From: Gaiellasilicea sp035525905
GTDB lineage: Bacteria > Actinomycetota > Thermoleophilia > Gaiellales > Gaiellaceae
Assembly: GCA_035525905.1 (NCBI GenBank)
Contig: DATLDK010000045.1
Span: 1 to 13,661, forward strand
DNA: 13,661 nt
Direction: 5' to 3'
In this document: positions 6,082 to 12,806 of the stretch, piece after piece
Layout of the letters: each line of letters opens with the position of its first letter
Position numbering within the stretch: the stretch's first letter is position 1
Position numbers and translations under genes: made by a program
Notes under the pieces: generated by a model
The model's database searches: none
The model's input: the letters and a program-made list of their open reading frames with translations, nothing else
What the model was told of the DNA's origin: nothing

Positions 6082-7125
6082 ATGGCGGTGCGGGAGGCGG
6101 AGCCGGTCGGCTCGTTCAGCGAAGTGAAGGAAGCCGGGCTCGACCGCGAGGATCTGCTCGGCATCTACCGCAACCTGCTGATCACGCGCGGAATCGAGGA
6201 GCGCGGCCACATCCTCTACAAGCAGGGGAAGATCCCCGGCTCGTTCTACACCGGCAAGGGCAACGAGGGCGCGGCCGTCGGTGTCGCGACGGCGATGGGC
6301 CCCAACGACGTGGGCACACCGCTCCACCGCGACATGGGCGTCCACGTCACGCGCGGCGTCGAGCCCTGGCGCATCTTCGCCCAGTTCATGGGCCGTGAGG
6401 GCGGCCCGACGCGCGGCCGCGACGGCAACGTGCACATGGCCGACGCGAAGCTGGGACTGATCGCGATGGTGAGCCACTTGCCTGCGATGCTGCCGGTCGC
6501 CGTCGGCTGCGCGCTCGCGTTCCGGATCCGCGACGAAAAGCGGGTCGCGGTCGGCTGGTCGGGCGAGGGCGCGATGGCGCGGGGCGATGCCCACGAGGCG
6601 ATGAACCTCGCCGGCGTGCGCAGCCTTCCGGTCGTCTTCATCGTCGACAACAACCAGTGGGCCTACTCGACGCCGACTCATCTGGAATACGCGGTCGAGC
6701 ACCTGGCCGATCGCGCCGCGGCCTACGGGTTCGAGGGCGTCGTCGTCGACGGCACCGACGTGCTCGCGGTCTATCGCGAGGCGAAGGTCGCGATCGAGAA
6801 GGCGCGCGAGGGCGGCGGCCCGACGCTGCTCGAGCTGAAGACGCTGCGCATGGAGGGCCACGCCGTCCACGACGATGCCTTCTACGTTCCCAAGGAGCTC
6901 TTCGAGGAGTGGGCCAAGAACGACCCCGTGGAGCGCTTCCGGACCTGGCTGCGCGCGAACGCGGAGCTGACCGAGGAGGAGGAGGACGAGCTCGGCAGCC
7001 GGGTCAAGAAGATCCTGAACGATGCGCTCGCCAAGGCCGACGAATCACCGGAGCCCGACCCGTCCACTCTGCTCGAGGGCGTGTACGCGACCCCGGAAGA
7101 CCTCGACACGCCCCACCACAAGTAA
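6082..7125 (+). CDS. 2-oxoacid dehydrogenase E1 component, alpha subunit (branched-chain type)
   Basis: With the beta subunit it decarboxylates a 2-oxoacid using thiamine diphosphate and passes the acyl group to the lipoyl arm of E2, in the cytoplasm. The 347-residue product has the thiamine-binding motif at residues 161-191 as GEG...NN; the Glu in place of the usual Asp, and the GEGA-x4-GDAHE context, are as in branched-chain enzymes rather than pyruvate dehydrogenase. HRDMGVHVTRGVEPWRIFAQ and GRDGNVHM (active-site loop) fit the same group. The ATG at 6082 follows TATCGT by seven bases. It heads a tight operon: E1beta starts two bases after the stop. Pyruvate or acetoin cannot be excluded as substrate. 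Whether it should be named bkdA or pdhA is undecided, so no symbol is given. Confidence 0.93.
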   Translation: MAVREAEPVGSFSEVKEAGLDREDLLGIYRNLLITRGIEERGHILYKQGKIPGSFYTGKGNEGAAVGVATAMGPNDVGTPLHRDMGVHVTRGVEPWRIFAQFMGREGGPTRGRDGNVHMADAKLGLIAMVSHLPAMLPVAVGCALAFRIRDEKRVAVGWSGEGAMARGDAHEAMNLAGVRSLPVVFIVDNNQWAYSTPTHLEYAVEHLADRAAAYGFEGVVVDGTDVLAVYREAKVAIEKAREGGGPTLLELKTLRMEGHAVHDDAFYVPKELFEEWAKNDPVERFRTWLRANAELTEEEEDELGSRVKKILNDALAKADESPEPDPSTLLEGVYATPEDLDTPHHK

Positions 7126-7127
7126 CC

Positions 7128-8102
7128 GTGCCAGAGAAGACCTATCTCCAGGCGATCAGCGACGGGCTCCGGCAGGAGATGCGCCGCGACGAGCGCGTCT
7201 ACGTGCTCGGGGAGGACGTCGGTGTCTACGGCGGTGCCTTCAAGGTGACGCTCGGCTTCCAGGAGGAGTTCGGCCCGTGGCGGGTGATCGACATGCCGCT
7301 CGCCGAGACCGCGATCCTGGGCGCCGCCACCGGCTCCGCGTTCATGGGGATGCGGCCCGTCGCCGAGATGCAGTTCGCGGACTTCATCTCCTGCGGGTGG
7401 GACCACCTCGTCACGGTCGCCGCCAAGCAGCGCTTTCGCGCGGGCACGCCGGTGCCGATCGTCGTCCGCCTGCCGTCGGGCGGAGGCTTCTCCGGCGGTC
7501 CCTTCCACTCCCAGAATCCTGAGAGCTCCTTCGCGCACATCCCCGGGCTGAAGTGCGTGTGCCCCGCCACGCCGGAGGACGCGAAGGGACTCCTCGTCGC
7601 CGCGATCGAAGATCCGAATCCCGTGCTCTTCTTCGAGCACAAGCACCTGTACAGGCGAATCAAGGGAGAAGTCCCAGACGAGCGCTACGTCACCCCGATC
7701 GGCAAAGCGCGCACGCACCGCGAGGGCGACGACGTCTCGGTGATCACCTGGGGGGCGATGGTCTACACGGCCGAGGAGGCCGCAAAGCTGCTGGAGAAGG
7801 ATGGCGTCTCCGTTGAGATCATCGATCTGCGCTCGGTGATGCCCTGGGACAAAGAGGCCGTGCTCGCGAGCGTGCGCAAGTGCTCCAAGGTCGTCGTGCT
7901 GCACGAGGACAACCGCACCGGGGGGTTCGGCGGCGAGATCGCGGCGACGATCGCCGAGGAGGCGTTCGAGGACCTGGACGCTCCGGTGAGGCGAATCGCC
8001 GCGCCCGATTGCCCGGTGCCGTTTGCGCCCGTGCTCGAGAAGGCGTTCCTGCCGCAGATTGACGACGTCGTAGCGGGATTGCGAGAGATCGCGGAGTATT
8101 AG
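7128..8102 (+). CDS. 2-oxoacid dehydrogenase E1 component, beta subunit
   Basis: Second half of the thiamine-dependent decarboxylase; E1 works as an alpha2beta2 tetramer bound to the E2 core. The 324-residue product begins MPEKTYLQAISDGLRQEMRR and carries VLGEDVGVYGG (27-36), the catalytic Glu60 in MPLAETAI that activates the thiamine ring, the His127 segment GGPFHSQNPES, and the C-terminal HEDNRTGGFGGEIAA. Length is normal. The GTG at 7128 lies two bases behind the E1alpha TAA with no Shine-Dalgarno site, so translation is probably coupled to the upstream gene. The E2 gene follows after five bases. Stoichiometric expression with the alpha subunit fits this arrangement. Confidence 0.94.
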   Translation: MPEKTYLQAISDGLRQEMRRDERVYVLGEDVGVYGGAFKVTLGFQEEFGPWRVIDMPLAETAILGAATGSAFMGMRPVAEMQFADFISCGWDHLVTVAAKQRFRAGTPVPIVVRLPSGGGFSGGPFHSQNPESSFAHIPGLKCVCPATPEDAKGLLVAAIEDPNPVLFFEHKHLYRRIKGEVPDERYVTPIGKARTHREGDDVSVITWGAMVYTAEEAAKLLEKDGVSVEIIDLRSVMPWDKEAVLASVRKCSKVVVLHEDNRTGGFGGEIAATIAEEAFEDLDAPVRRIAAPDCPVPFAPVLEKAFLPQIDDVVAGLREIAEY

Positions 8103-8107
8103 GCAGC

Positions 8108-9562
8108 GTGGCTACGGAGACGCAGATCGAGGTCGTCATGCCCCAGATGGGCGTGTCCGTGTCGGAAGGCACGGTCACGAAGTGGCTCAAGCAGGAAGGG
8201 GAGCCGATCGCGCGCGACGAGGCGCTGCTCGAGATCTCGACCGACAAGGTCGACACCGAGGTCCCGAGCCCCGGCGAGGGCATCGTCGCGCGGATCCTCG
8301 TCCCGGAGGGCGAGACGGTCGAGGTCGGCACCGTGCTTGCCGTGATCGCTCCGGAGGGAGTTGAAGTGTCGACGCCCGCACCTGCGGAAGCGCCGCCCGA
8401 GCCGGCGACCCAAGCCGCCGCGGACGCCTCCGAGGCGGCGGCGAACGAGACCGCGGAGCCGACCCCCCAGACGCCCGCCCCCACGCCTGCAGCCCCCGCG
8501 GCCCCGGCCGCCGCCGACGGCAATGGCCGCACGTTCGTCTCCCCGGTGGTGGCGCGCATCGCCTCGGAGCACGGCGTCGATCCGGGCGCGGTGCAGGGAA
8601 CGGGCGCAGGCGGGCGTGTGACCAAGAAGGACATCCTCGCGTTCGTCGAGGGTGGCGCTCAGCCTCAGGCCGAGATCGCTCCGGCCCCTGCTGCGCCCCC
8701 CGCACCTGCCCCCGAGCCGCAGGCCGCACCGGCGGCGGCGGCTGCTCCTCCGCCCGCGCCGCCCGCGCCCCCGCAGGCCTCTCCAGCGCCGGCGGCAGCC
8801 GCACCGAAGCCGGCTCCTGTTCCTGTCGCCGAGGCGGGCGAGCCGGGCGAGGGCGAGGCCTTCGAGCCGATGACGGCGATGCGCAAGGGCATCGCAGAGC
8901 ACATGCGCCGCTCGCTCGACACCTCGGCGCACGTGACGAGCGCGATCGAAGTCGACATGTCGAAGGTCGTGGCCATCCGCCAGAAGCTGAAGCGGGAGTA
9001 CGAGGCCGCCTACGGCGTCAACCCCACCTACCTCGCCTTCATCGCGCGCGCGACCGTCGAGACGCTGCGCGAGTACCCGTGGATCAACGGTGAGATCCGG
9101 GGCGACAGGATCGTCACGCGCAACTACGTCAACCTGGGCTTCGCCGTCGAGCTGGCGGACGGGAAGGGCCTGATCGTCCCGGTCGTCAAGCACTGCGAGG
9201 GCCTGAACCTGCTCGGCATGGCCCGCGGAGTTGCCGAAATCGCGGCCCGGGCGCGCGACAAGAAGCTCATGCCAGACGAGGTGCAGGGCGGCACGTTCAC
9301 GATCACGAACCCCGGCGGCTACGGCACCTTCCACGGGACACCGGTGATCAGCCAGCCGCAGGCCGGCATCCTCGGCACCTACGCGGTCGTCAAGCGGCCC
9401 TGGGTGATCCAGGACGAGCTCGGCCAGGACGTGATCGCGATCCGGCCGATCATGAACCTCACCCTCACGTATGACCACCGCCTGGTCGACGGCGCGCTGG
9501 CCGGCCGCTTCCTCCGCGACCTACGCAAGAAGCTCGAGAGCTGGGGCGAGTCCGACTACTAG
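8108..9562 (+). CDS. Dihydrolipoamide acyltransferase E2
   Basis: Core subunit that receives the acyl group on a lipoyl-lysine and transfers it to coenzyme A. The 484-residue protein shows, in order, one lipoyl domain at about 5-82 with the lipoylated Lys47 in EISTDKVDTE, an Ala/Pro-rich linker to about 138, a peripheral-subunit-binding domain at 142-180 (FVSPVVARIASEHGV...GRVTKKDILAF), a second and longer Ala/Pro linker to about 255, and the catalytic domain ending in YDHRLVDG with His457 and Asp461. FHGTPVISQPQAGILGTYAV is typical of the active-site half. GTG at 8108 lies five bases behind E1beta. No E3 gene is nearby, so dihydrolipoamide dehydrogenase must come from elsewhere. LipB and LipA, which lipoylate this protein, are encoded downstream. 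Confidence 0.95.
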   Translation: MATETQIEVVMPQMGVSVSEGTVTKWLKQEGEPIARDEALLEISTDKVDTEVPSPGEGIVARILVPEGETVEVGTVLAVIAPEGVEVSTPAPAEAPPEPATQAAADASEAAANETAEPTPQTPAPTPAAPAAPAAADGNGRTFVSPVVARIASEHGVDPGAVQGTGAGGRVTKKDILAFVEGGAQPQAEIAPAPAAPPAPAPEPQAAPAAAAAPPPAPPAPPQASPAPAAAAPKPAPVPVAEAGEPGEGEAFEPMTAMRKGIAEHMRRSLDTSAHVTSAIEVDMSKVVAIRQKLKREYEAAYGVNPTYLAFIARATVETLREYPWINGEIRGDRIVTRNYVNLGFAVELADGKGLIVPVVKHCEGLNLLGMARGVAEIAARARDKKLMPDEVQGGTFTITNPGGYGTFHGTPVISQPQAGILGTYAVVKRPWVIQDELGQDVIAIRPIMNLTLTYDHRLVDGALAGRFLRDLRKKLESWGESDY

Positions 9563-9575
9563 CCCCGGACCGGGG
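9563..9575 (+). other. GC hairpin between E2 and the RelA/SpoT-like gene
   Basis: CCCCGG-A-CCGGGG begins directly after the E2 stop and ends two bases before the AGGAG of the next gene. It is too short and lacks a T run for a convincing terminator; it could attenuate or stabilise the mRNA, or hide the ribosome site. Weak evidence. Confidence 0.3.
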
Positions 9576-9584
9576 TAGGAGACC

Positions 9585-10688
9585 GTGAGCGAACCGCGGT
9601 CCGATCGCGAGTGGGCCGACTTCTACGCTGACGAGCGCGACATCTACGACGCGTTCGTCCAGAAGCTCAGAGTCCTCGTCGAGACGCTGCTGGACGAGGC
9701 CGAGGTCAACCACGCCTGGGTGATCAGCTACAGCAATGCCCCCGGCTTTGTCGAGGACGAGCTTGCCAGAGAGCGCCGAGCCGGTCACCCCATCGAGAAG
9801 CCGCTCGAAAGCAATGTGCGTGTCGCGGGCGTGACGATCGGCGTCCACAACGACGTGCCGGTGGACGAACTCGGCGACCTGATCCGTCGTGAGTTCGCTG
9901 TCGTTGCCCAGAGCTCGGATCCACGCGAGGCCCGACACGCAAAACCCATCACGTACGGGTACGTGCACTATCTGGTCTCGCTCGACGAGCGCCGGCTGGA
10001 GCTGACCGAGTGGGCGCGATTCGCGGGGCTGAAGGCTCGCATCGAGATCAAGACGCTGCTCCAGGACGTTTGGGAGAACGTCGACCTGGACCTGCCGTTC
10101 TACGACGCCGACTCCTACCCGGCGGAAGTCCGCGACCTCCTGATCCGAGCGGCTGCCGGCCTGGCCGCGGTCGACGAGCTGCTGACCGACGCCGACGAGG
10201 CCATGAGGCGCCTGTATGCGGGATACGCGGCGGCGATCGAAGCCGGCGAGCTCCAGATCGGGATCAACGGTGTATCGCTCCACGCCTACGTCTTGACCTC
10301 CGAGCTCGTTGGTTCGCTGACGGATCTCGGGGTCGACGTCGGCTTCCAGCCTTACCCCGAGTACGAGCCCGGCTGGCAATCGATCGAGCCGGGAATCCTC
10401 TGGCTGCTCCGCCGCGACGACGTTCACACGCTCGCCGAGCTCGAGGAGTTCTTGAAGCAAGCCACCCCGCGGGCACGCAAGACGCTGGAAGAGCTCCAGC
10501 GGCTCCTCTCGGATGGCGAGTTCAACCCGTGGGCCACCCCTGACACGATCGTCGAGTGGCTGTGGTTGATCCTGCGTCGGGCGGACGCCGCGACGATCGC
10601 GATGATGCGGTACCGGGACGAGCTCGAGCGCGCGCTCAACACGCTCATCGGCAACCCGGTAGCGGCCGACGAGCCCCAGGAGACGTGA
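9585..10688 (+). CDS. Degenerate RelA/SpoT-fold protein (pseudo-(p)ppGpp synthetase)
   Basis: The 367-residue protein follows the pattern of stand-alone RelA/SpoT-domain proteins over residues 8-210: REWADFYADERDIYDAFVQK, a helix, RVAGVTIGV where the family has DLxGIRII, ELGDLIRREF, TYGYVHYLV where it has GYxSxHYVV, and ARIEIKTLLQDVWENVD where it has xEIQxRTxxQHAWAxIDH. His128 is kept. The catalytic signatures are not: the SRxK region is SYSNAP (48-53), the EIQxRT acid is replaced (RIEIKT, 152-157), and the later QHAW and IDH histidines are Asp161 and Leu169. The C-terminal 150 residues, ending in a helical region, match nothing I know. A regulatory or former toxin-type synthetase is possible; active ppGpp synthesis is unlikely. 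AGGAG lies three bases before the GTG. It sits 22 bp behind E2 and 19 bp before lipB. Confidence 0.72.
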   Translation: MSEPRSDREWADFYADERDIYDAFVQKLRVLVETLLDEAEVNHAWVISYSNAPGFVEDELARERRAGHPIEKPLESNVRVAGVTIGVHNDVPVDELGDLIRREFAVVAQSSDPREARHAKPITYGYVHYLVSLDERRLELTEWARFAGLKARIEIKTLLQDVWENVDLDLPFYDADSYPAEVRDLLIRAAAGLAAVDELLTDADEAMRRLYAGYAAAIEAGELQIGINGVSLHAYVLTSELVGSLTDLGVDVGFQPYPEYEPGWQSIEPGILWLLRRDDVHTLAELEEFLKQATPRARKTLEELQRLLSDGEFNPWATPDTIVEWLWLILRRADAATIAMMRYRDELERALNTLIGNPVAADEPQET

Positions 10689-10694
10689 CCTCGC

Positions 10695-10700
10695 TACGCT
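10695..10700 (+). promoter_or_regulatory. -10 box of lipB (leaderless)
   Basis: TACGCT exactly seven bases before the lipB GTG at 10708, in the 19-bp gap behind the RelA/SpoT-like gene. There is no Shine-Dalgarno site in the gap. Confidence 0.5.
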
Positions 10701-10707
10701 CAGCATC

Positions 10708-11418
10708 GTGAAGGGCGCCTACGTGATGAACCTTGGGCTCGTCCCCTACGGTGAGGCGTGGGAGCTGCAGCGCTCGCTCGCCGCCGCCGTCTCGCAGGGC
10801 GCGATCCCCGACTCGATCCTGCTGCTGGAGCATCCGCCCACCGTCACGACGGGGCGGCGCACGGAGGCCGGTGAGCTGCACATCCCCGAGGACGCGGCGG
10901 TCGAGGTCGTCGAGACCGACCGGGGCGGCAAGTCGACCTTCCACGGACCGGGACAGCTCGTCTGCTACCCGATCTTCGACCTGAAGCGGCACGGCCAGGA
11001 CGTCAAGCGCTACTGCCGCGACCTCGAGGAGGCGCTGATCGTCACGCTGGCGAGGCTCGGCGTCGAGGGGGAGCGGATCGACGGCCTCACCGGCGTCTGG
11101 CTGACCCGGCCGCCGCGCAAGATCGCCAGCATCGGGATCCACATCGCCAAGTGGGTGACCACGCACGGCTACGCGCTCAACGTCGACCTGGATCCGGCAC
11201 CCTTCACCCGGTGGATCACGGCCTGCGGTCTCGAGGATGCCGCGTTCACGACCGTTGCGAAGGAGCTCGGACGCCCCGTTACGGTCGACGAGGCACGCGG
11301 CCCGGCACTCGAGGCGCTTGCCGAGGTCTTCGAGCTGGAGCTCGAGGAGCTGCCCGCAGACGGTGTCCACGGCCTCTGGCCGCAGCCGCTGCACGCCCAG
11401 CTCGCCGCCCGCGCCTGA
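10708..11418 (+). CDS. lipB: Octanoyl-[acyl-carrier-protein]:protein N-octanoyltransferase LipB
   Basis: Moves octanoate from acyl carrier protein to the lysine of lipoyl domains, the first step of lipoic acid assembly, in the cytoplasm. The 236-residue protein has LLEHPPTVTTGRR (39-51), the signature RGGKSTFHGPGQLVCYP (72-88), the catalytic Lys138 in KIASIGIHI and the catalytic Cys173 in TACGLEDAAFTTV. Length is normal for the family. The GTG at 10708 has TACGCT seven bases upstream and no Shine-Dalgarno site. lipA follows after 21 bp with its own similar box. The nearby E2 is an obvious client; the 2-oxoglutarate dehydrogenase and glycine cleavage H protein of the cell would be others. Confidence 0.97.
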   Translation: MKGAYVMNLGLVPYGEAWELQRSLAAAVSQGAIPDSILLLEHPPTVTTGRRTEAGELHIPEDAAVEVVETDRGGKSTFHGPGQLVCYPIFDLKRHGQDVKRYCRDLEEALIVTLARLGVEGERIDGLTGVWLTRPPRKIASIGIHIAKWVTTHGYALNVDLDPAPFTRWITACGLEDAAFTTVAKELGRPVTVDEARGPALEALAEVFELELEELPADGVHGLWPQPLHAQLAARA

Positions 11419-11426
11419 GGCCCATC

Positions 11427-11432
11427 TAGACT
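11427..11432 (+). promoter_or_regulatory. -10 box of lipA (leaderless)
   Basis: TAGACT exactly seven bases before the lipA ATG at 11440 and eight bases after the lipB stop. It allows lipA to be made from its own leaderless transcript in addition to any read-through from lipB. Confidence 0.5.
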
Positions 11433-11439
11433 CAGAGCG

Positions 11440-12360
11440 ATGGAAACATCGCTTCCCGTCGCCGAGCGGCCGCGCCGTCCGGAGTGGATGAAGGTCCGCG
11501 CGCCCAGCGCCGACGGTCGCTACTTCGACGTCAAGAAGCTCCTGCACGGCCTCTCCCTGCACACGGTCTGCGAGGAGGCGCGGTGCCCCAACATCTCCGA
11601 ATGCTGGGGGCGCGGCACCGCGACCTTCCAGATTCTCGGCGACACCTGCACCCGCGCCTGCCGCTACTGCTACGTCCATTCCGGCAAGCCGGAGCACGCG
11701 CCGGATCCACTGGAGCCGCTCCGCGTCGGCCAGGCTGCGGCGCAGATGGAGCTGAAGCACGTCGTCGTCACCTCGGTCGACCGCGACGACGTCGCTGACC
11801 GCGGTGCCGGCCACTTCGCCGCCACCATCCGGGCGATCAAGGCCAAGCTGCCGGAGGCGAGCGTCGAGGTGCTGACGCCCGACTTCCTCGGCGTCGAGGA
11901 GGAAGCGCTCCGTATCGTCCTCGCCGCGCGCCCCGAGGTCTTCAACCACAACATCGAGACAGTTCGCCGGCTGCATCGCAACATGCGCGGCGCGAAGGCG
12001 AGCTACGACAAGGGCCTCTGGCTGCTCGGCCGGGCGAAAGCGCTCGCGGACTATCCGGTGCTGACGAAATCCGGGATCATCGTCGGGCTGGGGGAGACGA
12101 ACGACGAGGTGGTCGAGACGATGCGAGACCTCCGCGCGCACGGCGTCGACGTCGTCACGATCGGCCAGTACCTCCAGCCGAGCCAGAAGCACGCCGTGAT
12201 CGACCGCTGGGTGCACCCGGACGAATTCCGGTGGCTGCGCGAGCAGGGAGAGGCGCTCGGGTTCGGGTCGGTCTTCGCCGGCCCCCTCGTGCGCTCGAGC
12301 TATCGCGCAGACGAGCAGCGTCACGCCGCCGCGACCGGCGGCGGGGCCGTCGCGTACTAA
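11440..12360 (+). CDS. lipA: Lipoyl synthase LipA (radical SAM)
   Basis: Inserts two sulfur atoms into the octanoyl chain placed by LipB, giving lipoate. The 306-residue protein has both iron-sulfur sites: the auxiliary cluster Cys44-x4-Cys49-x5-Cys55 (CEEARCPNISEC) and the radical SAM motif Cys70-x3-Cys74-x2-Cys77 (CTRACRYC). The C-terminal RSSY at 285-288, whose serine ligates the auxiliary cluster, is present. VVVTSVDRDDVADRGAGHFA, FNHNIETV and GQYLQPS are typical blocks. Small differences from better-known LipA sequences, such as CRYCYV for CPFCDV, leave all ligands intact. ATG at 11440 follows TAGACT by seven bases. It is the last gene of the dehydrogenase/lipoylation group; 59 bp without a visible terminator separate it from the next gene. 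Confidence 0.97.
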   Translation: METSLPVAERPRRPEWMKVRAPSADGRYFDVKKLLHGLSLHTVCEEARCPNISECWGRGTATFQILGDTCTRACRYCYVHSGKPEHAPDPLEPLRVGQAAAQMELKHVVVTSVDRDDVADRGAGHFAATIRAIKAKLPEASVEVLTPDFLGVEEEALRIVLAARPEVFNHNIETVRRLHRNMRGAKASYDKGLWLLGRAKALADYPVLTKSGIIVGLGETNDEVVETMRDLRAHGVDVVTIGQYLQPSQKHAVIDRWVHPDEFRWLREQGEALGFGSVFAGPLVRSSYRADEQRHAAATGGGAVAY

Positions 12361-12419
12361 CACCCCTTCGAGGGTCGCGCCGTCGCGCCGGCCGTGTCTT
12401 GCTGCGCTGTAGGAATTCC

Positions 12420-12773
12420 ATGCGCGCCGCCGCTGCCGCCGTCCTCGTGCTCGTGCTGGCGCTGCCCACCGCGGCAGCGCAACCTCGGCGTGCGACGCTG
12501 GAGCTCGGGACGCTGGCGCCGCTCACGATTCGCGGGCGGGGATTCGGGCGCAGCGAGCGCGTCGCCCTGACCGCTTCAGCGCCGAACGCGCAGAGGAAAG
12601 TGAGCGTCCTCGCCCGCCCGAGCGGCTCCTTTACCGCCCGGTTCGAGCTTGGCGTGAGCCGCTGCACGTCCCTTACGGTCAGAGCGGTCGGTACGCGCGG
12701 CAGCAGAGCGATTCTCCAGCTCGAGCCGGGCTGCAAGGAGAAGAAGCCCAAGAAGCGGCGAGGGCCCGGCTAG
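12420..12773 (+). CDS. Small secreted protein of unknown function
   Basis: Not recognised. The 117-residue product begins with a Sec signal peptide (MRAAAAAVLVLVLALPTAAA, cleavage probably before Gln21). The mature part is a single small beta-rich unit, with alternating strands such as LTIRGRGF, RVALTASA, KVSVLARP and SLTVRAVG that suggest an immunoglobulin- or IPT-like fold. Cys82 and Cys105 could form one disulfide outside the cytoplasm. The tail KEKKPKKRRGPG is strongly basic and might bind the cell surface or nucleic acid. TAGGA lies five bases before the ATG. Its stop codon sits in the loop of the hairpin at 12758-12784. Because the opposite strand is also open in places, expression should be confirmed, but the signal peptide and ribosome site argue that it is real. 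Confidence 0.7.
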   Translation: MRAAAAAVLVLVLALPTAAAQPRRATLELGTLAPLTIRGRGFGRSERVALTASAPNAQRKVSVLARPSGSFTARFELGVSRCTSLTVRAVGTRGSRAILQLEPGCKEKKPKKRRGPG

Positions 12774-12784
12774 CGGGCCCTCGC
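12758..12784. terminator. Hairpin terminator between convergent genes
   Basis: A perfect 11-bp inverted repeat, GCGAGGGCCCG and CGGGCCCTCGC, with the five-base loop GCTAG. It contains the stop codon of the small secreted protein and lies 22 bp before the protease stop, so it can serve both directions. Plus-strand transcripts have no U run, as is common in GC-rich bacteria; in the minus direction the following bases are T- and C-rich (CTTCTTGGGCTTCTTC). Confidence 0.75.
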
Positions 12785-12806
12785 GCAGATCGGACCGAAA
12801 GCGGAT

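Noticed and set aside
8361..8873. Repetitive GC-rich DNA that might be a tandem repeat
   Set aside because: It codes for the flexible Ala/Pro linkers of E2, which are expected to be low in complexity; there is no regular unit.
8099..9478. A 459-codon minus-strand open frame opposite E2
   Set aside because: It mirrors the Ala/Pro linkers of E2 as Gly/Arg runs and has no family features.
9563..9575. A transcription terminator after E2
   Set aside because: The palindrome is only 13 bases with almost no loop and is followed by a ribosome site instead of a T run; kept only as a weak hairpin.
9585..10688. A toxSAS-type toxin-antitoxin pair
   Set aside because: The synthetase residues are lost and both neighbours are housekeeping genes, so there is no toxin activity or antitoxin gene to support this.
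9465..10706. A 413-codon minus-strand open frame opposite the RelA/SpoT-like gene
   Set aside because: The plus-strand frame shows a followable fold and a ribosome site; this one does not.
10645..12363. A 572-codon minus-strand open frame opposite lipB and lipA
   Set aside because: It is antisense to two fully conserved enzymes and its composition (Arg, Asp, Val, Leu repeats) shows no domain.
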